From Nocardioides abyssi (GTDB lineage Bacteria > Actinomycetota > Actinomycetes > Propionibacteriales > Nocardioidaceae): 64,000 nt of DNA. The stretch covers positions 186,001 through 250,000 of the forward strand of contig NZ_JAUHJR010000005.1 in assembly GCF_030412915.1 (NCBI RefSeq), written 5' to 3'. This document shows positions 11,556 to 23,861 of this stretch, one piece after another; within the stretch, counting starts at the first letter, position 1; every line of letters begins with the position of its first letter. A model generated the notes under the pieces. The model was not told the origin of the DNA. It saw nothing but the letters and a program-made list of their open reading frames with translations, and did not search any database. The position numbers and the translations under genes were made by a program.

Positions 11556-11640
11556 GTGCAGGGGTCACCGGTTAACCGGTGACCCCTGCACATATCGGGG
11601 CAGATCTCCCCCGAGATGTGCAGGACTCCCCCGATATGTC
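11556..11640 (+). repeat. Palindromic element family A, copy A2 (left flank of nuclease-like gene)
   Basis: It contains the same 20-bp GTCACCGGTTAACCGGTGAC core (11564-11583), here extended to a 36-bp perfect palindrome (11556-11591). The second palindrome has arms 11586-11600 and 11609-11623 with one mismatch, and a tail reaches about 11640. It lies between the sdhB terminator and the 3' end of the AbiEi/DUF559 gene, in opposite orientation to copy A3 on the gene's other side. Confidence 0.9.
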
Positions 11641-11656
11641 CGGCCCCGGGGACCCG

Positions 11657-12658
11657 TCAGCCGGCGCGCCGCTGGCCGTTGAGCGCGGCGCGGATGCGGG
11701 CCAGCAGGCGCTCAGGGTGCTGGAGGTCGGCCCAGGTCACCCGGATGCACCGCCACCCGGTCAGCTCGGTGACCAGCTCCTCGCGCCGCTTCTCGCGCAG
11801 GACGACGTCGGCAGCGGTCTCGCCGGCGGGCACCAGGTCGGTGTACTTCACGCGGCCGTCGACCTCGAGGAACACCCCGTGCTCCGGCCACGCGAAGTCC
11901 ACGCGCGCGACCACCCGACCCGTCGCGTCGCGGACCTCGTGCTGCGGCACCGGCATGACGAGGCCCGCGTCCCAGCACTGGAACATCAGCCGACTCTCCG
12001 CGACGCTCTCGCAGCGGCCGTCCGCGAGTCTCAGCACCAGCTCGGTGCGCAGGCTCCCCGGCCACCGTCGCATCGACGTGGCCGACGGGGACACCACGCC
12101 CAGGCGGTCGCGCTCGACCGTCACCGTCGACCCGTAGCGGGCCCACAGCTCGGGCAGCGTGACGTGCCCGGCGTGGAGGAGGTGGTTGACCACGACCAGG
12201 GCCGGCTCGACGGGCGCGATCGTGGTGACCTCGAGCGCGGTCCTCGCCGCCGACATCACCTCGACCCCGTCGACCGGGGTGACGTCCTCGGGCAGCAGGA
12301 GGCCCGCGTGCTGCTGCACGCCGGCCTCCTTGCGGCCGGCACGAGCGTCCTTCCGCGTGCCGTGCACGACGTCCAGGTCCAGCCCCCACAGGGGCGCGCC
12401 GTACGCCGGCAGCGCCGAGACGTGCGACAGGACGAGCTCACTGGCGGCCCGCCGCTGGACGGCGTGGCAGCGCGCGGCGTACCTCTCGGCATCGGTCAGG
12501 CTGCGCCACAGCTGCCCGGCGGCGTACGAGCCGTAGCGCACCCGCACCAGGTCGCCGGCTCGGACGGCCCGGGAGATGGCGCGGTCGTCCCACCCGCGTG
12601 CCAGCAGCTCTCGGCGCAGGGTGAGCGGCGGGTAGGACCGCCAGTCGCGAAGCATCAT
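11657..12658 (-). CDS. AbiEi-type winged-helix / DUF559 PD-(D/E)XK-like protein (family A associated)
   Basis: A 333-residue protein. The N-terminal region (LRRELLARGWDDRAISRAVRAGDLVRVRYGSYA, about 13-47) matches the AbiEi_4-type antitoxin winged helix. The middle resembles AbiEi-like DNA-binding proteins. The C-terminal part has CESVAESRLMF and D..FLEVDGRVKY (about 240-280), a Vsr/DUF559-like PD-(D/E)XK nuclease arrangement. Such proteins are often labelled type IV antitoxins, but no AbiEii-like toxin is adjacent. It has no clear Shine-Dalgarno. It is bracketed by inverted copies A2 and A3 of a palindromic element, suggesting a mobile or self-targeting unit (inference). A paralogue lies at 44202-45230. 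Confidence 0.8.
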   Translation of the reverse strand: MMLRDWRSYPPLTLRRELLARGWDDRAISRAVRAGDLVRVRYGSYAAGQLWRSLTDAERYAARCHAVQRRAASELVLSHVSALPAYGAPLWGLDLDVVHGTRKDARAGRKEAGVQQHAGLLLPEDVTPVDGVEVMSAARTALEVTTIAPVEPALVVVNHLLHAGHVTLPELWARYGSTVTVERDRLGVVSPSATSMRRWPGSLRTELVLRLADGRCESVAESRLMFQCWDAGLVMPVPQHEVRDATGRVVARVDFAWPEHGVFLEVDGRVKYTDLVPAGETAADVVLREKRREELVTELTGWRCIRVTWADLQHPERLLARIRAALNGQRRAG

Positions 12659-12742
12659 GCAGGCGTCGTGCCCGGGGCAGCGGCCGGCGACACCACCGCT
12701 CCGCCGGCCTGTGGACAACGTGCGCCCCGGGCCGGTGATGGC

Positions 12743-12821
12743 CCCACATCTCAGGGGAGTCCTGCACATATCGGGGCAGATCTGCCCCGATATGTGCAGG
12801 GGTCACCGGTTAACCGGTGAC
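12743..12821 (-). repeat. Palindromic element family A, copy A3 (right flank of nuclease-like gene, inverted)
   Basis: The reverse complement matches A1 at 77 of 79 positions. A perfect 40-bp palindrome runs 12761-12800 with AGATCT at its centre. The 20-bp GTCACCGGTTAACCGGTGAC palindrome is at 12802-12821. The tail faces the nuclease-like gene, mirroring A2, so the gene sits inside a unit with inverted ends. The outer palindrome also supplies the stop codon of the neighbouring SCO4848-type gene. Confidence 0.9.
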
Positions 12822-13045
12822 TCCGACACCCGCCCCCGCAACGCCCGGACGCCCAGCCGGCCGAGGACGACGGCGATGGCGAGGTTGACGACGATCAGAA
12901 CGGTGTGGGCGACCCAGTAGCCGGTGGGACGGTCCTCGCCGTCGGCGTGGGCGCTCCACAGGTTGCGGGTGAACATCGCGTAGGTCAGGACGTTCCAGGC
13001 AGCGACCCCGACGAGCAGCCAGCCGTGACGTCGTTCGAACCTCAT
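12803..13045 (-). CDS. SCO4848-family small membrane protein
   Basis: An 80-residue protein with two predicted membrane helices (WLLVGVAAWNVLTYAMFTRNLW at about 8-29 and VAHTVLIVVNLAIAVVLGRLGV at about 45-66) and the linking sequence DRPTGYWVAH. It resembles the SCO4848 family of actinobacteria, of unknown function. Its ATG overlaps the YihY stop by four bases (ATGA), so the two are coupled. The last codons (SPVNR and TGA) lie inside palindromic element A3, so the original C-terminus was probably replaced when the element arrived. Confidence 0.72.
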   Translation of the reverse strand: MRFERRHGWLLVGVAAWNVLTYAMFTRNLWSAHADGEDRPTGYWVAHTVLIVVNLAIAVVLGRLGVRALRGRVSESPVNR

Positions 13046-14088
13046 CCGGACTTCTTCCTCCTCATGAGCGCGACCGCACCGAGGGCGGTCACGGACCCGA
13101 CCGCGAACGGGGCGAACGCGGCCCTGGCACCGGAGTGCTGCGCGTGCAGCTCGGCCGGTGTCGGCGTCCGCGGACCCTGCACCGGGTCGGCCGGCTCCAG
13201 CACGCGCTGGGCGACCGCCGCGGGCGAGGTGTACGCGAACGCAGCCGAGTACAGCACGACCCGCGAGAAGTAGTTGATCCAGACCACCAGGATCAGCGCG
13301 ATGCCGAACGCCTGGAACGCCGGCTGCTCCCTGGTAGAGGCCAGCAGCAGGCCGGAGAGCTGCTTGAGGACCTCGAAGCCGACCGCCCCGAGCAGGGCCG
13401 CCTGCACGAGCGGGCGGCGCGGCAGGTTGGGCTGGGCCAGCAGCGCGTAGAGCGCGTAGAACAGCAGCGCGTTGGCGGCCAGGCCGAGCGCGATGGTGAG
13501 CAGCTTGACCAGCCAGCCGAGCTCCTGGTCGAGCCCGAGCCAGCCGAGGATGTCCTCGGAGAAGCTGGCGACGAAGCCGGTCACCGCGACGGCCACCAGC
13601 AGCACGGCGCCGATGACGACGAGGGTCAGCGCGTCGCGGACCTTGCCGACGACGAAGCCGGGCTGCTCGCGCTGCGGGGTGGCGAAGACCGTCTGCAGGG
13701 CGGCCCGCATCGCCGAGAGCCACCCGAGGCCGGAGTAGAGGACACCGGCGAGACCGAGGACCGCCGCCCACCCGCGGAAGGTGCGGATCTGCTCGAGCGA
13801 GACCTGGCCCTCGTCGGGCCCGACGATGCCCGGCAGCACCGACTCGATCGCGTCGCGAAGGGTGCGGTTGGCGTCGGGGTAGACCTCGGAGATCAGGCCG
13901 ACGGTGAACAACGACAGCGCCAGGATCGGGAAGAACGACAAGAACGCGAAGTACGTCACCGCGCCGGCCTGCTGGGAGGCCTGCACCGACCCGTAGTGCT
14001 CCTGCATCCGCACGAGGTGGTCCACGAACGGCCGCCGTCGGCGCACGTCCTGCACGCCCCCGGTCACCCGGTCCTGGATCGCTGACAT
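13042..14088 (-). CDS. YihY/BrkB-family inner membrane protein
   Basis: A 348-residue polytopic membrane protein with about six helices. It contains AVTYFAFLSFFPILALSLFTVG (about 40-61) and GIALILVVWINYFSRVVLYSAAFAY (about 270-295), signatures of the YihY/virulence factor BrkB family. The biochemical role is not established; the family was once misnamed RNase BN. The start at 14088 gives MSAIQDRVTGG and excludes the low-complexity tandem repeat upstream. It is coupled to the SCO4848-type gene downstream. Confidence 0.9.
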   Translation of the reverse strand: MSAIQDRVTGGVQDVRRRRPFVDHLVRMQEHYGSVQASQQAGAVTYFAFLSFFPILALSLFTVGLISEVYPDANRTLRDAIESVLPGIVGPDEGQVSLEQIRTFRGWAAVLGLAGVLYSGLGWLSAMRAALQTVFATPQREQPGFVVGKVRDALTLVVIGAVLLVAVAVTGFVASFSEDILGWLGLDQELGWLVKLLTIALGLAANALLFYALYALLAQPNLPRRPLVQAALLGAVGFEVLKQLSGLLLASTREQPAFQAFGIALILVVWINYFSRVVLYSAAFAYTSPAAVAQRVLEPADPVQGPRTPTPAELHAQHSGARAAFAPFAVGSVTALGAVALMRRKKSG

Positions 14089-14144
14089 GCCGCACAGGTA
14101 CCCACGCGCCCCGATCGCCCCGATCGGCCGGCCGGCAGCGCGAT

Positions 14145-14186
14145 CAGCCCGGTCAGCCCGGTCAGCCCGGTCAGCCCGGTCAGCCC
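14145..14186. repeat. Tandem 9-bp repeat (CAGCCCGGT)
   Basis: Four perfect copies of CAGCCCGGT plus a partial fifth. It runs from the YihY upstream region into the stop codon of the RNA ligase-like gene. It is probably slippage-prone, with no coding role apparent. Confidence 0.9.
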
Positions 14187-14692
14187 CGGAGCGTGAACTC
14201 CCGGCTGGGCCGCCAGCCGGTGGCCTCGTCGTGCATGTAGAGGTGGAAGCCCTCGACGAGGAACTCGCACTCGAAGTCGGCCAGGTCGTCGAAGGCGCGG
14301 TCCAGCCGCTCGTCGTCGAGGTGGTGGGCGATCGTGACGTGCGGGTGGTAGGGGTACTCCAGGTCGACCGCGAGCGGCCCCCGGCGTACGCCGTCGGCCA
14401 GCTGCTCGCACGAGGAGATCCCCTCGGCGAGCGAGACGAACACCACCGGCGAGACCGGCCGGAACGTCCCGGTCCCCCGCAGGTGCACCAGGAACGTCGG
14501 GCGCGCGGCGGCGACCGCGTCCAGGTGCTCCTCGACGGCTGCCAGGTCACCCTCGGCCAGCTCGGTCGGCGGGACCAGCGTGATGTGCGTCGGGATCATC
14601 GTCGCGGTGGTGTCACCCAGCGCGGTCCGGTAGTCCTGGAGCTCGCTCGCCCAGGGCTCGGGGATCGCCACGGCAACCCCGATCGTCGGCAT
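14180..14692 (-). CDS. 2'-5' RNA ligase-family (2H phosphoesterase) protein
   Basis: A 170-residue protein with the two HxTx motifs of the 2H phosphoesterase superfamily: HITL in MIPTHITLVPPTEL (about 32-45) and HVTI in PYHPHVTIAHHLDDE (about 114-128). Members hydrolyse or ligate 2',5'- or cyclic phosphodiester bonds; the bacterial substrate here is unknown. It starts 9 bp after the trpS stop on the same strand, so it is probably co-transcribed with trpS. Its stop codon is embedded in the 9-bp tandem repeat. Confidence 0.9.
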   Translation of the reverse strand: MPTIGVAVAIPEPWASELQDYRTALGDTTATMIPTHITLVPPTELAEGDLAAVEEHLDAVAAARPTFLVHLRGTGTFRPVSPVVFVSLAEGISSCEQLADGVRRGPLAVDLEYPYHPHVTIAHHLDDERLDRAFDDLADFECEFLVEGFHLYMHDEATGWRPSREFTLRG

Positions 14693-14701
14693 CCCCCGAC
14701 C

Positions 14702-17236
<2,535 letters not shown>

Positions 17237-17647
17237 TCAGCAGATCGTGGTGATCTCGCCGACAGCGTCGTCGAGCCGGCGCTCGGCGTCGTCGACCGCC
17301 CGGTCGTCCACCCGGGTGCCGTCGGCGGCCCGCCGGGCCTGCACCAGCAGGGCGTCGACGGCGTCGCGGGCACGCTCGACCTGGGCGCCGGTCTCGCCGC
17401 TCAGACCGGCCTCGGCGGCGCGGAGCGCGTCGCGGACCCCCTCGAGCTCGCGGCGGGCGGCCTGCGGGTCGGCACCGATGTCGGCGACCGCGTCGCGAGC
17501 GGTCCGCTCCGCCTGGTCGGCGACTCGCTGGGCCGCCGCGCACCCGGCGTCGCGCGCGGCTCCGCGGACGGCGTCCTCGGCCTCCGAGCAGGCACCGAGC
17601 AGGCCGACGGCGGCCACGAGGGTCGAGGTCACGAGGAGGGTGCGCAC
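17237..17647 (-). CDS. Small lipoprotein with alanine-rich helical domain
   Basis: A 136-residue protein opening at a GTG (17647). An N-terminal hydrophobic signal ends in the lipobox LGAC (VAAVGLLGACSEAED), so the mature protein starts at Cys about residue 18 and is membrane-anchored. The rest is strongly charged and helical (repeated ARDA.., LEGVRDALRAAEAGL, VERARDAVDALLVQARR), suggesting a coiled coil. I recognise no family. It lies 56 bp downstream of the large ABC exporter on the same strand, so it may be co-transcribed, but no functional link is shown. Confidence 0.75.
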   Translation of the reverse strand: MRTLLVTSTLVAAVGLLGACSEAEDAVRGAARDAGCAAAQRVADQAERTARDAVADIGADPQAARRELEGVRDALRAAEAGLSGETGAQVERARDAVDALLVQARRAADGTRVDDRAVDDAERRLDDAVGEITTIC

Positions 17648-17703
17648 GTCCCTGCCAACGACCCGGGGGCCGCCGCGGTTCCGGCACCGTCCGCGGTCCT
17701 CGT

Positions 17704-20700
17704 TCAGCCGGCGAGGTGCCCCCACGCGCCGGCCAGCCCCGACCACGGGCCGGTGGCGACGACCCGGCCCTCGACGAGCACCACGACCCGGTCGGCTCTG
17801 GCCAGCGCGGCCCGCTTGGAGGTCGCGCCCACCACGGTCGTGCCGCGGCGGCGCAGCGCCTCCCACAGCTCCAGCTCGGTCGCGGCGTCCAGGGCGCTGG
17901 AGACGTCGTCGGCGAGCAGCAGCTCGGCGTCGGTCGCGAGCGCCCGGGCCAGCGCGAGCCGCTGGACCTGCCCGCCGGAGAGACGTACGCCGCGGTGCCC
18001 CACGAGGGCGTGCGGCCCGCCGGCCTCCTCGAGGTCGCGGCCGAGCCGGGCGTCGGCGACGGCGTCCTCGAGCCCGCGCTCGCCGGCGTGGTCGAGCAGG
18101 ACGTTGTCGGCGAAGGTGCCGGAGAGCACCCTCGGGACCTGGGCGACGTGCGCGACCTGGCCGGGGCGCAGGAAGACCTCGGCGTCGGAGACCTCCTCGC
18201 CGTTCCACCGGATCGAGCCGGTGTGGTCGACGAGCCCGGCCAGCGCCGCGAGCAGGCTGGACTTGCCCGAGCCGACCTGGCCGAGCAGGAGCACCAGCTC
18301 GCCGGACGTGACGTCGAGGTCCACACCCGAGACGCCGACCGTGCCGTCGTCGTGGACCGCCCCGAGGTCGCGCAGCTCGAGCCGGCGCAGCGGCACGCGC
18401 GGGGCGGGCGGCGGCTCGGGGGCGGCCCCGGCGACCAGGTCGACCCCCGGCGGCAGCGTCATCAGGTCGACACCGCCGGCGAGCCGGCTGGTGGCCCGCT
18501 GCCACGCCCGCGTGCCGGGCGCCTCGGTGATCACCGAGCCCGCGACCCGGCCGAACCAGTCGAAGCCGTTGACCGCCGAGGAGACCAGCAGCGCGGTGGC
18601 GAGGTCCCATCCCCCGGCGACGAGCACCGCCCAAGCCGCAACCACGCCGCACTGCACGACCACCACCGGGACGCCGTCGAGGGCGGCCTGGACGCGGTGC
18701 TCCCGCACGGCGGCGTCGACGCGGCCGGAGTCGACCCGGCCCAGGTGCCGGCGGACCATCGGGGTGGCGGCCGCGAGCTTGACGGTGCGCACGCAGTCGA
18801 GCACCGAGACCAGCGACCGGCCGAAGCCGGCCCGCGCCTTGGAGGCCGCCGCAGCCGAGCGCCCCGCGATCGGGCGGCCCACCGAGGAGGCGAGGGCCGA
18901 GGCCACCATGACCGCGAGGAGCACCCCGCCGGCGAGCAGGCTGCCGCCGGCCACGCTGGTGGCCACCACGATGATCAGGCCGTTGACGAAGTCGACCCAG
19001 CGGTCGGCGTAGCGCGCGTAGCGGTCGGCGTCCATCGTGCGGGCCACCACCTCGCCGGCCGGCGTCCGCGCGAGGCGGCGCTGGCGGGTCTGGCCGACCA
19101 GCACCGACATCCGGGTGCGCAGCAGGACCGCGATCCACCAGTGCGGGTAGCGCAGGAACGCCGAGGCCAGCGCCAGCGGGGCGATGAAGAGGCTGACCAC
19201 CACGACGGCGGCCAGGGCCGTCGGCGTGCGCCCCTCCCCGAGGTCGGTGACCAGCCGGCCCCAGGCCCAGCCGGTGAGGGTGCCGAAGGCGCCGGTCAGC
19301 GACGCGAGCAGGAACAGCGCGGCGCCGGCGAGGCCCCAGCCGGGGTGGATGACCAGCATGTGCGCGACCCCGCGGGTCAGCGACGGCCCGTCGCCGACCG
19401 CCGGGCGCACCGGGGGCGGGCCGGTGCGTCGCCGGCCGCCCACCGCGGTCGCCATCGGGGTCGGCAGGTCGTCGCCAAGGTCGTCGCGCGGGTCCTCCGG
19501 CGCCGCGTCCGCCGGGTGTGCCGGGTGTGCCGGCGCCGCGTGGTCGGCCGGGTCGGTGCCCGCCGCAGCCGGCTCGGCGCCGCCGGAGGCGAGCAGGTCG
19601 CGGAATCGGCCGGGCGCGGCCGCGAGCGCGGCGTGGGAGCCGTGCTGCACGACGTGGCCCTGCTCGAGCACCGCGACCAGGTCGGCGCGCTCGACCGTGC
19701 CGAGGCGGTGCGCCACCAGCAGGCCCGTGCGGCGGGCGAGCAGCCGGTCGGCGGCCCGCACGACGAGCTCCTCGGTGACCGGGTCCATCCGGGCGGTGGC
19801 CTCGTCGAGGACCACCACCCGCACGTCGCGCACGAGCAGCCGGGCGAACGCCACCAGCTGCTCCTCCCCCGCCGACAGGGTCGTGCCGCCGGGCCCGAGC
19901 TGGGTGGCCAGCCCGTCGGGCAGCCCCGCCACCCACGTCTCGAGGCCGAGCTCGGTCACCGCGTGCTCGACGCGGCCCGCGGGGACGTCGGCGAAGAGGG
20001 TGATGTTGTCGGCGAGCGTGCCGGCGAGGATCTCGGTGCGCTGGGTGACCACGCCGACCGTGGCCCGCAGCTGCTGCAGGTCGAGGTCGAGCACGTCGAC
20101 GCCGCCGATCAGCACGCTGCCGCGCTCCGGCTCGACAGCCCGCGAGACGAGGGCCGCCAGCGTCGACTTGCCCGACCCGGTGCGGCCCACCAGCGCGCAC
20201 GTCTGCCCGGCGGGCACGAGCAGGTCGACGCCGGCGAGCGCGAACCTGCCCTCCTCGTAGGCGAAGTGCAGGTCGCGGAAGCGCAGGTCCAGCGGACCCT
20301 CGGGCACCGGCTCCCCGCCGACCGGCTCCGGCTCGGCCTCCAGCAGCTGGCGCAGGCGCACCAGCGCGCCGAGGCCGGCCTGCAGGTCCGGCAGGTGCTG
20401 GGCCAGGTTGTTGACCTGCCCGACGAAGGTCGAGGTGACGAGGAACAGCGTGACCAGCCGCGCCACCGACAGCCCGTCGGCCGAGACCAGCGCGACCCCC
20501 GCGACCACCACGGCCGCCAGCAGCCCGTGCAGCAGCAGGCCGGCCCGCCGGGCCAGGCGCGTCTCGGCCTCGAGGACCCGCCCCAGGCGACGGTGGACCT
20601 CGGCGGACAGGCCGGCGACGCGGCGTACGACGTGGGCCTGGCCGAGGCTGGTGCGCAGGTCGTCGCGGCCGGCGACGCCCTCCTCGAGCGCGGCGGCGTG

Positions 20701-21327
20701 GTCGGTCCAGGCGACCTCCTCCAGCACCTTGCGCCGCGAGATCTCCGGCAGCAGGGGCCGGACGACCGCGACCGTCACCGCGGTGACCACCGGCAGCAGG
20801 AACCAGGCCGGCCACCAGGTCAGGCCGGCCACGATCCACATCGGGACGGTCGCGAAGAGCGTGCGCATCGCGTCCCACACCTGGCGGCGGACCAGCACGC
20901 CGACCTCGTAGGTGTCGTCGTCGACCCGGTCGAGCACCTCCCCCACGGCCTGGTCGCCGAGGCGGGCCAGCGGCTGGGACAGCGCGGCGTCGAGCAGGTC
21001 CGCGCGCAGCCGGCCCTCGGCGCGGTCGACGACGCCGGACCACACGACACGCGCCGCGGAGTCGAGCACCGCGGCGCCCACGACGCACAGCGCGAGCAGG
21101 GCGACGAGGTCCTCGCTCGGGGCGGCCGCGAGGCGGCCGGCGACGACGGTCCCGAGCGCCTGGCCGACCGCGGCGACGAACAGAGCGACCAGCGCGGCCC
21201 CGGCCACCCGGGAGCGCAGCCGACGCCAGTCGACGACACGGGAGTCCGGCAGGGGCGCGCCGGCGCCCGCCCCGGGGTCGGGTGCGGAGGTGCCGCGCTC
21301 GGCGGCGGGCGGGCTGGACACGGTCAT
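17704..21327 (-). CDS. Single-chain ABC exporter (TMD-NBD-TMD-NBD)
   Basis: A 1207-residue fusion of two ABC exporter halves. The first membrane domain is about 35-320. NBD1 has GRTGSGKST, a signature LSAGEEQ, VVVLDEATARMD and the H-loop LLVAHR. A proline/alanine/aspartate-rich linker (about 595-655) follows, then a second membrane domain. NBD2 has GQVGSGKSS and LSGGQVQR, but its Walker B reads LLLADDVSSALD (aspartate in place of the catalytic glutamate) and its H-loop reads GATSKR with no histidine. One ATP site is therefore expected to be weak. It is probably a drug or lipid exporter of the MDR type; the substrate is unknown. Start MTVSSPP was chosen over longer frames. Confidence 0.9.
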   Translation of the reverse strand: MTVSSPPAAERGTSAPDPGAGAGAPLPDSRVVDWRRLRSRVAGAALVALFVAAVGQALGTVVAGRLAAAPSEDLVALLALCVVGAAVLDSAARVVWSGVVDRAEGRLRADLLDAALSQPLARLGDQAVGEVLDRVDDDTYEVGVLVRRQVWDAMRTLFATVPMWIVAGLTWWPAWFLLPVVTAVTVAVVRPLLPEISRRKVLEEVAWTDHAAALEEGVAGRDDLRTSLGQAHVVRRVAGLSAEVHRRLGRVLEAETRLARRAGLLLHGLLAAVVVAGVALVSADGLSVARLVTLFLVTSTFVGQVNNLAQHLPDLQAGLGALVRLRQLLEAEPEPVGGEPVPEGPLDLRFRDLHFAYEEGRFALAGVDLLVPAGQTCALVGRTGSGKSTLAALVSRAVEPERGSVLIGGVDVLDLDLQQLRATVGVVTQRTEILAGTLADNITLFADVPAGRVEHAVTELGLETWVAGLPDGLATQLGPGGTTLSAGEEQLVAFARLLVRDVRVVVLDEATARMDPVTEELVVRAADRLLARRTGLLVAHRLGTVERADLVAVLEQGHVVQHGSHAALAAAPGRFRDLLASGGAEPAAAGTDPADHAAPAHPAHPADAAPEDPRDDLGDDLPTPMATAVGGRRRTGPPPVRPAVGDGPSLTRGVAHMLVIHPGWGLAGAALFLLASLTGAFGTLTGWAWGRLVTDLGEGRTPTALAAVVVVSLFIAPLALASAFLRYPHWWIAVLLRTRMSVLVGQTRQRRLARTPAGEVVARTMDADRYARYADRWVDFVNGLIIVVATSVAGGSLLAGGVLLAVMVASALASSVGRPIAGRSAAAASKARAGFGRSLVSVLDCVRTVKLAAATPMVRRHLGRVDSGRVDAAVREHRVQAALDGVPVVVVQCGVVAAWAVLVAGGWDLATALLVSSAVNGFDWFGRVAGSVITEAPGTRAWQRATSRLAGGVDLMTLPPGVDLVAGAAPEPPPAPRVPLRRLELRDLGAVHDDGTVGVSGVDLDVTSGELVLLLGQVGSGKSSLLAALAGLVDHTGSIRWNGEEVSDAEVFLRPGQVAHVAQVPRVLSGTFADNVLLDHAGERGLEDAVADARLGRDLEEAGGPHALVGHRGVRLSGGQVQRLALARALATDAELLLADDVSSALDAATELELWEALRRRGTTVVGATSKRAALARADRVVVLVEGRVVATGPWSGLAGAWGHLAG

Positions 21328-21428
21328 CTCCGACGACGCTACGGCGCGCCGCCGACACTCCTCATCTGCTTTTCGGTGGTGCCGACCCGCGGTGCCGGCC
21401 AGGGTCGGGCGGCGGGCCCCGGGACGCA

Positions 21429-21465
21429 CCGCGGCCCGCCGCCCCGGGAGGGCGACGGGCCGCGG
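21429..21465 (-). terminator. Hairpin 3' of icd
   Basis: CCGCGGCCCG (21429-21438) pairs with 21456-21465, with further short pairing inside. It lies 16 bp beyond the icd stop on the minus strand and before the ABC exporter gene, so it is a likely terminator of icd. Confidence 0.55.
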
Positions 21466-21480
21466 ACGTGGCCGAGAGGC

Positions 21481-23718
<2,238 letters not shown>

Positions 23719-23735
23719 TCAGGGTCGTGCATGTT

Positions 23736-23749
23736 TCTTGACGTCAAGA
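23736..23749. promoter_or_regulatory. Perfect palindrome upstream of icd (candidate operator)
   Basis: TCTTGACGTCAAGA is a perfect 14-bp palindrome 65-79 bp upstream of the icd ATG, in an AT-richer patch. Either strand contains TTGACG, which could also serve as a -35 element. The neighbouring aquaporin gene is divergent, so the site could serve both. Function is inferred from position only. Confidence 0.45.
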
Positions 23750-23861
23750 TACCTGACGGCCGCGCCAACCCCCAGCCTCGCACCCGCACGCACGCGGTGC
23801 CATGCCTGGACCACGCCCGCCCCCGGGTTTGGCACGGGATCGGGGCGGGGACCACCGAGGC

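Noticed and set aside
11657-12658. Complete type IV toxin-antitoxin (AbiEi/AbiEii) locus
   Set aside because: No nucleotidyltransferase-type toxin gene is adjacent to this gene or to its paralogue at 44202-45230, so only the antitoxin-like winged helix is shared.
14145-14186. Tandem 9-bp array considered as CRISPR-like
   Set aside because: Units are contiguous with no spacers; it is a simple tandem repeat.
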